Below, in pieces: positions 19,387-26,347 of a stretch of DNA of 64,000 nucleotides. Under the pieces are notes generated by a model, which saw only the letters and a program-made list of their open reading frames with translations, was not told the origin of the DNA and did not search any database. The position numbers were made by a program, and so were the translations under genes. The number at the start of each line of letters is the position of its first letter. Position 1 is the first letter of the stretch. Source of the stretch: Desulfosporosinus orientis DSM 765 (GTDB lineage Bacteria > Bacillota > Desulfitobacteriia > Desulfitobacteriales > Desulfitobacteriaceae); the NCBI RefSeq assembly GCF_000235605.1, contig NC_016584.1:112001-176000 (forward strand), read 5' to 3'.

Positions 19387-20297
19387 TATTGCCCCTCCTT
19401 TCCACGGACACCCTGGCTCCATGAGGCAATCGTCTTACGAATATTGGGTGAAACTAAAGCAGTGATGACAATGAAAGCAGTAATTAATTTCAAATCAGTG
19501 GCTTCTAAGCCTAACTGCAGTACAACCGCGATAATAACTCGATAAATGATGCCTCCGCAGATAACAGCTACAATGGTGCGGCCAATGGAAGAGGTTCCAA
19601 TCAATACTTCTCCGATAATCACAGATGCCAATCCGGCAATGATCATGCCAATTCCCATACTGGCATCGGCAAATTGAAGTTTCTGAGCTACGTAGCTGCC
19701 GGCAAAGGCAACTAAACCGTTTGATATGGAGAGGCCAAGAATTTTCATGAGATCGGTATTAACGCCAAGGCTTCGAATCATAAGTTCGTTGTCCCCGGTG
19801 GCCCTTAGCGCCAGTCCTAATTCCGTTTGCAGGAAAAAATAAATAATCCCACCCAGGCAGACAACGGTAATTAAACTGAGCACCAGAGCTCCGTATTGAT
19901 TCATGAAAGGGAGTCTGGAAAATTTCGAAAAAATTGTTTCCGAGCCCAGGAGGGAGATATTAGCTCTGCCCATGACGCGAAGGTTAACGGAATAAAGGGC
20001 AGTCATAGTTAAAATACCGGAGAGCAACGGCGTGATTTTAAACTTAGTATGCAGTATTCCTGTAAATAACCCGGCTAAAGTTCCGGCTATAAACGCCAGT
20101 CCAGTAGCTAACCATGGGTCAGTTCCGCCAACGATTAACGAGGTTGTAGTAGCTGCACCCAGCGTGAAACTCCCGTCTACAGACAAGTCTGCGTAATCAA
20201 GAATACGGAAGGTCAGATAGACTCCTAAAACCATGATTGCATACATTAAACCCTGTTCAAGGGTACCTCGCGCTATTTGTGCGAACATCTTTAACAC
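19386..20297 (-). CDS. ABC transporter permease (branched-chain amino acid permease-like)
   Basis: A 303-residue membrane protein with about eight to nine hydrophobic segments and the fold of LivH-type permeases, but belonging to the group that pairs with ABC_sub_bind lipoproteins. The motif LRILDYADLSVDGSFTLGAA near the N-terminus is typical of this group. It is followed without gap by the ATPase. A hairpin lies in the 145-nt space between this gene and the binding-protein gene, so the transporter core may be made at lower level than the binding protein. Confidence 0.88.
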   Translation of the reverse strand: MLKMFAQIARGTLEQGLMYAIMVLGVYLTFRILDYADLSVDGSFTLGAATTTSLIVGGTDPWLATGLAFIAGTLAGLFTGILHTKFKITPLLSGILTMTALYSVNLRVMGRANISLLGSETIFSKFSRLPFMNQYGALVLSLITVVCLGGIIYFFLQTELGLALRATGDNELMIRSLGVNTDLMKILGLSISNGLVAFAGSYVAQKLQFADASMGIGMIIAGLASVIIGEVLIGTSSIGRTIVAVICGGIIYRVIIAVVLQLGLEATDLKLITAFIVITALVSPNIRKTIASWSQGVRGKEGQ

Positions 20298-20355
20298 CCC
20301 AATTAATTTTGCTTGAGAACATTAGTATTCATTGTTGCCAAAAGAAAAGAACGAT

Positions 20356-20380
20356 ACTCCCACTTACAAGAAGTGGGAGT
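20356..20380 (-). promoter_or_regulatory. Intercistronic hairpin in the ABC operon
   Basis: A perfect 10-bp stem, ACTCCCACTT with AAGTGGGAGT around 5 nt, lies between the binding-protein and permease genes. The T-rich stretch after it on the minus strand is interrupted, so partial termination or RNA protection are both possible. Confidence 0.55.
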
Positions 20381-20442
20381 CGCTGCAAAGTTCGGTAAAA
20401 TGTCTTATGATCCATTGAGAAAAAGACATTTTAATTTAGTTG

Positions 20443-21438
20443 TTATTTCACGATAACTGCTTTTTTCATAATATCGTCTGGTACTGTGATACCAAATAAA
20501 TCAATGGCGGATTGGTTGAGTACTGTGTCAAAGTCTTTTTGGGATTCAATAGGCATATCTTGTGGCTTTTCGCCTTTAATAACGCGAAGAGCCATTTCAC
20601 CGGTTTGTTTACCTAAGTTTTTATAGTTAATGCCGATGGTTGCCAAGGCTCCTTTATCAACAACACTGCTCTCTCCGGAAATGATAGGGATTTTGTTTTC
20701 CTGGGAGACCTGTACAACAGATTGGGCAGCGGAAACCACTACGTTATCCGTGGGGACGTAGATGGCATTAACTTTTCCAATTAAAGATTGGCTGGCCTGT
20801 AAAACGTCGGCACTGGTAGTAACAGTAGCTTCAACGATTTCTAAGCCCAGTTCTGCGGCTACGTTTTTAGCAATTCCAACTTGAACTTGGGAATTAACTT
20901 CACCGGCATTATAGATAATTCCTACTTTTTTAACATTAGGTATTAAAGCTTTCATCAGTTCGAATTGTTCTTTAATAGGGTTCATATCCGTTGTTCCGGT
21001 TACGTTTTTGCCGGGCTTATCCATGCTGTTGACGAGCTTGGCTTCTACAGGGTCAGTAACAGCTGTGATTAAGATAGGAATATCGGTGCTGGCACTTGCC
21101 ATAGCCTGTGCGGAAGGAGTTGCAATAGCTAAGACCATATCAAGTCCCGCTGATGCGAACTTTTGAGTGATCGATTGGAGTATGGACTGATCTCCTTGGG
21201 CGTTTTGGTAATCGACGGTCAGGTTTTTACCTTCTTCGTACCCATTTTCTTTAAGTGTCTCTAAGAAACCTTCACGTGCAGCATCCAAAGCTGGATGCTC
21301 AACAATTTGAACAATCCCGATTTTTACTTGCTTTTGCGCATCGTTTCCGTTCGAGTTTGTTTCAGACTTTGCTGCGCCACATCCTACTAAACTCAGCAGC
21401 AACATTAAGCTCAACCCGAATGCCAGTAATTTTCTCAC
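20443..21438 (-). CDS. ABC transporter substrate-binding lipoprotein (ABC_sub_bind family)
   Basis: A 331-residue lipoprotein. I start at GTG 21438, behind AAGGGGG; upstream codons in the same frame run into the leader terminator. The signal peptide ends in the lipobox LVGC, so it should be anchored outside the membrane. The mature part matches the ABC_sub_bind (COG2984) family, with blocks such as IPILITAVTDPVEAKLV and NVTGTTDMNPIKEQ. It delivers its ligand to the permease/ATPase encoded next. The ligand is not known; aromatic amino acids are one suggestion from relatives. Confidence 0.9.
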   Translation of the reverse strand: MRKLLAFGLSLMLLLSLVGCGAAKSETNSNGNDAQKQVKIGIVQIVEHPALDAAREGFLETLKENGYEEGKNLTVDYQNAQGDQSILQSITQKFASAGLDMVLAIATPSAQAMASASTDIPILITAVTDPVEAKLVNSMDKPGKNVTGTTDMNPIKEQFELMKALIPNVKKVGIIYNAGEVNSQVQVGIAKNVAAELGLEIVEATVTTSADVLQASQSLIGKVNAIYVPTDNVVVSAAQSVVQVSQENKIPIISGESSVVDKGALATIGINYKNLGKQTGEMALRVIKGEKPQDMPIESQKDFDTVLNQSAIDLFGITVPDDIMKKAVIVK

Positions 21439-21468
21439 GATTCTTTCCCCCTTCTTATATTTAGACAT

Positions 21469-21495
21469 AAAAAAATACACTCCCGCAGGGAAGTG
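21469..21495 (-). promoter_or_regulatory. Attenuator-like terminator in the ABC operon leader
   Basis: On the minus strand, CACTTCCC and GGGAGTG form a hairpin followed by TATTTTTTTA, about 35 nt before the start codon and about 60 nt after the predicted transcription start. An alternative hairpin, GGAAG with CTTCC (21489-21500), uses the same 5' arm, so the two structures exclude each other. This suggests conditional termination. Confidence 0.55.
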
Positions 21496-21548
21496 CTTCC
21501 GCCCAACTCCTACCGTACAACCATGCTACAAGTTTTTAAATTAATTTT

Positions 21549-21577
21549 ATCTTAAAGTATATACCTGAGGGTGTCAA
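21549..21577 (-). promoter_or_regulatory. Promoter of the ABC transporter operon
   Basis: On the minus strand, TTGACA (21572-21577) and TAAGAT (21549-21554) are 17 nt apart. This gives a leader of about 100 nt. The remaining region up to comX (21578-21830) shows no further gene that I trust. Confidence 0.7.
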
Positions 21578-21846
21578 TAAGAAATTATTTCATTCTCAAA
21601 GAGTATTAAATAATCTATCTTTATTTTAGATAATTGGCTGAACAAGCGTGAAACCCCTCGAAATGGCAAAAAGTTTTGTAGAACATCGCAGTTTTCAAAG
21701 AACGATTTAAGGTTCAACGAAATACAAAAAGAGGAAATCGCAACATGATGTGGAAATAAAGTGGAAGAAAATGAAGAAAGGAGATTTGGAGTTTTAGGGC
21801 AAAAAAAACGAGTTTTTAACAACTAATACAAGGAAGGGTGTATGAA

Positions 21847-22044
21847 ATGAACTACGATAGTATTGCGGAAATGGTAAATAAGTTGGTTAAAAATCCAAGC
21901 AGTCTTTCGTCCTCAGATCAAGATCAGTCTTCATCAGAATTAACGAAAAGCGAGTTTGCGATTATTCAGAATGTATTTTCAAAATATGGGGTTTCGGGGA
22001 ACGCCGTGACAATTGGAGCATTGCCTTTAGCAGAGTGGGCTTAA
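21847..22044 (+). CDS. comX: ComX-like pheromone precursor peptide
   Basis: A 65-residue peptide starting at ATG 21847, 8 nt after AGGAAGGG; an in-frame GTG at 21838 is too close to that site. It has a soluble N-terminal part with a serine/acidic linker and a C-terminus ending GALPLAEWA, with its only tryptophan in the second-to-last position. In Bacillus, ComX is cut to a short C-terminal peptide and its tryptophan is isoprenylated by ComQ. Here the ComQ-like gene starts 6 nt downstream and ComP/ComA-like genes follow. No signal peptide is present, as in known ComX. The call rests mainly on context, small size and the C-terminal Trp; sequence similarity to Bacillus ComX is weak. Confidence 0.75.
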   Translation: MNYDSIAEMVNKLVKNPSSLSSSDQDQSSSELTKSEFAIIQNVFSKYGVSGNAVTIGALPLAEWA

Positions 22045-22050
22045 TTAGAA

Positions 22051-23004
22051 ATGGGTCACCTGCTTAATCAAGTTATCATAAAAGAAATAAATGAACTCCT
22101 AGTTAAGAAGCAAATAAATCAAGAAATGATAAATATGATTGGATCAGCTTATAGAGCAGAAAGCATAACGGAGGAATTATTCCCTTGGGCAAACTTAACC
22201 TTTTTGAGTTGTGAGTGTGTAGGTGGAATCCCAGAAGTCGCGTTGCCAGGAGCAATAGGGATGGAGCTATTTGCCCTGGCAGCGGATATCTTTGATGATA
22301 TTCAAGATCAAGATAATGATAATTTGCCCTGGCGCAAACTAGAGAACGCTGAAGCACTAAACCTAGCTCTTTGCCTGCTTATGCTTAGCTATGAAGCTAT
22401 TTCACAAATACCGGAAAGTGAACTTTATAGAAATATTCACAAAATCATAAATGAAACTGGGCTTTGTGCTATTGATGGACAATTTCGAGAGCTTCGGCAC
22501 AGTGATAATGATCTGGTTTCATTAGATCAATATTTTAAATTAGTAAGACAAAAATCAGGAAGTTTAACAGCCTGTTCGTGTTCAATTGGGGCAATGTTAG
22601 GTAGAGGATCTGAAGCTTTAGTCTCAAACTTAAGGTGTTTTGGAATTAACCTTGGGATAATGTGTCAAATAAGAAATGATCTTAGTGATTTTTTCGATTA
22701 TGAAAAGAAAAATAATTTTATAAATAATACCAAAACTCTGCCTTATGTTTATCTATTAAACATTCTCCGAAGTCAGCCTGAACACTACAAGGAACTACTT
22801 ACGCTCCAGAATAAGGGATTACGTAGTTTTGAGAGCAAAGAACGAGAGCAATTGGCTAAAATAGCTGCCGATGAAGGTGTTGCCCAATATTGTAAGGTAA
22901 TGTATGAAATTTATCGCCAAAAAGCCTTGAATATATTGAGGGAGATACCTGTCCCGAAAAAAGACAAGGAGAAGTTGATAAAACTTGTTGAAGAAAGTGT
23001 GTAA
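22051..23004 (+). CDS. comQ: ComQ-like isoprenyl transferase
   Basis: A 317-residue polyprenyl-synthetase fold protein. The first aspartate-rich motif is DDIQD (residues 82-86) and the second is NDLSD (209-213), which bind Mg-diphosphate. ComQ attaches a geranyl or farnesyl group to the ComX tryptophan and is needed for its release. No other isoprenoid gene is nearby, which argues against a housekeeping prenyl chain synthase, as does the altered second motif (N in place of the first D). No good ribosome binding site precedes ATG 22051; coupling to comX translation is likely. The end overlaps comP by 20 nt. Confidence 0.85.
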   Translation: MGHLLNQVIIKEINELLVKKQINQEMINMIGSAYRAESITEELFPWANLTFLSCECVGGIPEVALPGAIGMELFALAADIFDDIQDQDNDNLPWRKLENAEALNLALCLLMLSYEAISQIPESELYRNIHKIINETGLCAIDGQFRELRHSDNDLVSLDQYFKLVRQKSGSLTACSCSIGAMLGRGSEALVSNLRCFGINLGIMCQIRNDLSDFFDYEKKNNFINNTKTLPYVYLLNILRSQPEHYKELLTLQNKGLRSFESKEREQLAKIAADEGVAQYCKVMYEIYRQKALNILREIPVPKKDKEKLIKLVEESV

Positions 23005-25333
23005 ACGGCAGGCATATTATTTCGTGAGTTTTGTTTTGATAGCAGCGGGGGTCTTTTATTATCTTGTTACTCTTAATCATCCTTACATTGGTGTTAATAT
23101 GAAAAGCGTTAATGGGCATTGGATTATTAGCGGTATTGACCCTCGTGGAGATGGCTATGAAGCAGGAGTGAGAACGGGAGATATTGTCTTAAAGATAAAT
23201 GAAAAGGAACCAGAGGAGTTCCCAAATTTGTTAAAGTGGCAACAAATAGAGGGTGCATCTTTAATAGAAGTGACAAAACAGAATCGACGGGTTAGTATTA
23301 CGTTACCTATTAAAACAAATATAGTAAGAAACTTAACTGAAATTCCTTTACAGATCTTAGGTTTTGTTTTCTGGTTATTAGGGTTCATGGCTTGGGTTAA
23401 AAGACCATTTTTAGTACAAGCTCGTGCCTTGTTTTGGTTAAATTGGATTATTGGCATGGCCATCGTTTTGGTACCCGCTTCGGCTCGATGTATTTTTTTT
23501 GCTCGTGAGTTAGAATTAATATGCTTATCAATAGTACCTATTTTTTTAATAAATCTAGTCTGGGTGTATCCAAAAGATAGTAGGACGCGAACATATAACT
23601 TAATTCGTAACATCTTTATCATAATTTCGCTAATAATAATATCTTATATTATTTTACAATCTTGTGGTATTTTTAATAATGTAAGATTATTGCGGAGTAT
23701 ATTTACTTCAAATTTAATTATAGCTTTAATATTAGCATTAGGAAATTTGGGTCTATCTTTAAAGTTGCCTATAGAAAATAAGGTAAGAAATCAGGCAGGG
23801 ATCCTCTTTATTGGAATGGTCTTAGGTTTCTTTCCATTTGTTTTTTTAACGGTATTACCTCAACTTTTCAACGTTCAACCGATTAAGTACTCTGATTTTA
23901 GTTCACTGTTTCTAGCCTTTGTACCAACAGCTTGGTATTATGTCATTGTCAATAAATATTTGCCAGATAGCCGACGAATTTTTGAAGCAATTGTTGTTTC
24001 TTTTATTCAAAGTATTATTTTAAGTATGGTTACTTCATATCTGCTCTATTCTCAAAAAATAATAAAAGCTATAAATATTGAAGTATTTCTGTTAACACTA
24101 TCTTTCTCTATATTGGTTATTGTTATTATTAACTTTACGAGAATGATCACAAGTAAGTTATTAAGTAGATTGGCATTTTCTGAAGGAAAACAGACATTTA
24201 AACAAAGGATGCTTAAGTTAAATGAGAACCTGGTTTCAATTAATGAAGAAAAAGGAATATTTGAAGAAATCCTAAAGAGTCTAGGGATTCAAGGGGCTTA
24301 TATCATCATCGAAAATCCTAAAAGGGGATATTTAACGAAAGCGGTCGGAACATTTTTAGAAAACCCAGATCAGCTAGCCGAACTAGAGATGTATTTTCAA
24401 TCTTGTAATAAAACTAATTTAAAGGCAACTATACTTTCCGAAAACTTACCTGCAGAAATTTTTATCCCCGTTAATTCGGGAGATTTTTCATGTGGAATTT
24501 TTTTGGGGCACCGGCACTCTCATATCAAATTTAAAGCGGACGAATTGCCTCTAATTACCTTGATCTCCAGCCAGTTAACCCAACGTTTGATTACAACCTT
24601 TGTCATTAAAGAACTGTCCGTTGAAATAAAATCCTTGGCTCAACGATCTCAGGATTCATTACGGAGAAATCAAGGGCTTCAGGGAATCACAATTGCTTTA
24701 TTTAGAAACCTTGAAAGAGAGAGAGCACATGTCGCCTCCGAGATCTATGACGGACCATTGCAATTGGGGCTGGATTTGAATCGATGGCTTAAGCACCTTG
24801 GAGAAGAATGTCCCATGGATGACAAGACTGAAAACGCTGTTTCCCATATGCGGGAACTAGTAGAAAATTTAAATTTCGAACTTCGTCAAATATCCAACGA
24901 TTTACGCCCCACGGCTTTAAAGGATTTAGGTTTGCTGACTGCTGTTGAGTTATTGTGTAAAGACATAATGCTGAAAGAGCTATCCTTGATTACCTTAGAA
25001 ACTATAGGTCTTAATAGAGAGGATCGCTTTCCGGAAGAAATTGAGTCAGCTGCTTACAGGTTTATCCAGGAAGGGATTACAAATGCAGTGAAACATTCGG
25101 GGGCAAATAAGTTGACAATCGGTATTGAAAAGACCGAGGCTAACCTTGAATTGACCGTTAAAGACAGAGGCAAAGGGTTTGAAACGAATAAGATAGAGGA
25201 ATGGGCTTTGATAGGCAGCCATTTTGGAATTGTCAGTATGAAAGAAAGAGTAGAGAGTTTAGGCGGAAGCCTTCAGATTACTTCGCAAATTCATCGGGGA
25301 ACAATACTTAAAGCGACTGTCCCGATTATATAA
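22985..25333 (+). CDS. comP: ComP-like membrane sensor histidine kinase
   Basis: A 782-residue sensor. One membrane segment (about residues 10-30) precedes a PDZ-like domain (about 35-110, GYEAGVRTGDIVLKIN). About seven to eight membrane segments follow (about 120-390), then a cytosolic linker, possibly GAF-like (about 400-540), then HisKA_3 (about 575-645) and HATPase (about 685-782, with N box EGITNAVKH, G1 DRGKG and G2 HFGIVSMKERV). ComP of Bacillus also has a PDZ insert and many membrane segments. The phospho-acceptor block reads ERERAHVASEIYDGPLQ: the position that is His in ELHD/EIHD is Tyr588 (TAT, 24746-24748). It may be catalytically impaired or the base may be wrong. The start overlaps comQ. 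Confidence 0.88.
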   Translation: MLKKVCKRQAYYFVSFVLIAAGVFYYLVTLNHPYIGVNMKSVNGHWIISGIDPRGDGYEAGVRTGDIVLKINEKEPEEFPNLLKWQQIEGASLIEVTKQNRRVSITLPIKTNIVRNLTEIPLQILGFVFWLLGFMAWVKRPFLVQARALFWLNWIIGMAIVLVPASARCIFFARELELICLSIVPIFLINLVWVYPKDSRTRTYNLIRNIFIIISLIIISYIILQSCGIFNNVRLLRSIFTSNLIIALILALGNLGLSLKLPIENKVRNQAGILFIGMVLGFFPFVFLTVLPQLFNVQPIKYSDFSSLFLAFVPTAWYYVIVNKYLPDSRRIFEAIVVSFIQSIILSMVTSYLLYSQKIIKAINIEVFLLTLSFSILVIVIINFTRMITSKLLSRLAFSEGKQTFKQRMLKLNENLVSINEEKGIFEEILKSLGIQGAYIIIENPKRGYLTKAVGTFLENPDQLAELEMYFQSCNKTNLKATILSENLPAEIFIPVNSGDFSCGIFLGHRHSHIKFKADELPLITLISSQLTQRLITTFVIKELSVEIKSLAQRSQDSLRRNQGLQGITIALFRNLERERAHVASEIYDGPLQLGLDLNRWLKHLGEECPMDDKTENAVSHMRELVENLNFELRQISNDLRPTALKDLGLLTAVELLCKDIMLKELSLITLETIGLNREDRFPEEIESAAYRFIQEGITNAVKHSGANKLTIGIEKTEANLELTVKDRGKGFETNKIEEWALIGSHFGIVSMKERVESLGGSLQITSQIHRGTILKATVPII

Positions 25334-25387
25334 GTTGATAAGAATCCAAGAAAATTGAATAGAATTATTGGATGGGGAGTGGTAATA

Positions 25388-26065
25388 GTGTCCACTAATT
25401 CTGAGGAATTTGAAAAGGCGAAAGTAAAAGTCTTAGTGGTCGATGACCATACACTTTTTGCAGAAGGTACAGTCTCACTATTGTCCTTTGATCCTCGCAT
25501 CGCCGTTGTTGGAATTGCTAAGAACGGAATGGAATGTCAAAGTATAATGAGTGAGACTGAACTTGATGTGGTGTTATTAGATATCAATCTTCCAGATATC
25601 TCTGGGATGGAATTAATCGAAAGAATTAAAGAAATCCAGCCGGCTGTAAAGATTCTCATGCTGACAGAATACAATCCCCAAGGGTACGTAACAAAATCCA
25701 TAAGTAAGGGAGCTAATGGATTTCTGCTTAAAGACTGTTCTGTAAAAGAGATGGCCCAAGGAATAATAAGGGTATATCAAGGCGGAGTTTATTTTTGCCC
25801 AGAGTTAGAAACATTCCTTCAGCCGGTCGCTAAGAATGAAAAGCTGCATTTCCCCAATAAGCCGGTAGAAACCTTGCGTAAATTGCTCAATCAAAGGGAA
25901 GTGGAAATAATAGAATTGGCATCGAGGGGATTACATAACAAGGAAATTGCCCTGGCCTTAGGTATTAATGAACGAGATGTTGATCAACACGTTAGTAACA
26001 TTCTGAGTAAATTGGAGGTAAATACACGCTTGGAAGCGGTCTTAAATTGGGCATATGTTGTTTAG
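25388..26065 (+). CDS. comA: ComA-like response regulator (NarL/LuxR type)
   Basis: A 225-residue regulator starting at GTG 25388, 8 nt after GGGGAG; the longer open frame from 25355 lacks a binding site. The receiver domain has VVDDH (residues 17-21), the phospho-acceptor Asp65 in VVLLDINLPD, and the conserved Lys in FLLKDCS. The C-terminal LuxR helix-turn-helix (LNQREVEIIELASRGLHNKEIA) follows. It should be the partner of the ComP-like kinase 54 nt upstream. Its target promoters are not evident; no Bacillus-type ComA box was seen in front of comX. A strong terminator ends the locus. Confidence 0.88.
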   Translation: MSTNSEEFEKAKVKVLVVDDHTLFAEGTVSLLSFDPRIAVVGIAKNGMECQSIMSETELDVVLLDINLPDISGMELIERIKEIQPAVKILMLTEYNPQGYVTKSISKGANGFLLKDCSVKEMAQGIIRVYQGGVYFCPELETFLQPVAKNEKLHFPNKPVETLRKLLNQREVEIIELASRGLHNKEIALALGINERDVDQHVSNILSKLEVNTRLEAVLNWAYVV

Positions 26066-26083
26066 ATTAGACTACATTAGCAT

Positions 26084-26131
26084 AAAAACGATAAGGTTCC
26101 TTTTATCTATAAAAGGTCCCTTATCGTTTTT
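26084..26131 (+). terminator. Terminator of the com locus
   Basis: AAAAACGATAAGG pairs with CCTTATCGTTTTT, with a smaller CCTTTTA/TAAAAGG hairpin inside. It lies 18 nt after the comA stop codon. Confidence 0.85.
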
Positions 26132-26242
26132 GCTATTCTGAAAAAAGGAATCAGAAAAACATTCTAAAGAACCCATGGACCCGAAAGACAGGGCAGCTTC
26201 GTCCACAGAAACGAACCCATGGCATGGAGAGTATGGGGCTAA

Positions 26243-26272
26243 TTGTACAAATCAAAGCTAAACAATTATAAT
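26243..26272 (+). promoter_or_regulatory. Promoter before the U32 peptidase gene
   Basis: TTGTAC and TATAAT are separated by 18 nt. A CAGCC/GGCTG hairpin without T tract lies downstream at about 26287. GAACCCATGG occurs twice upstream (about 26167 and 26203). Nothing else is seen in the 282-nt gap. Confidence 0.5.
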
Positions 26273-26347
26273 AAAAGTTGGTGAGCAGCCTTTGTCAAAG
26301 GCTGCTATAAATGAGGGTACATTCCAGAAACAGGGGAATCAAATTAT

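Noticed and set aside
21574-21822. An 82-codon minus-strand frame upstream of comX
   Set aside because: It has no binding site, overlaps the ABC operon promoter, and has an unlikely Phe/Ser-rich composition.
22051-23004. Reading the ComQ-like protein as a housekeeping farnesyl or heptaprenyl diphosphate synthase
   Set aside because: It lies between a small Trp-ending peptide gene and a ComP/ComA-type pair, and its second aspartate motif is NDLSD. Context favours peptide modification.
26150-26300. A riboswitch in front of the U32 peptidase gene
   Set aside because: Some hairpins are present, but no known riboswitch core could be matched and no terminator follows.
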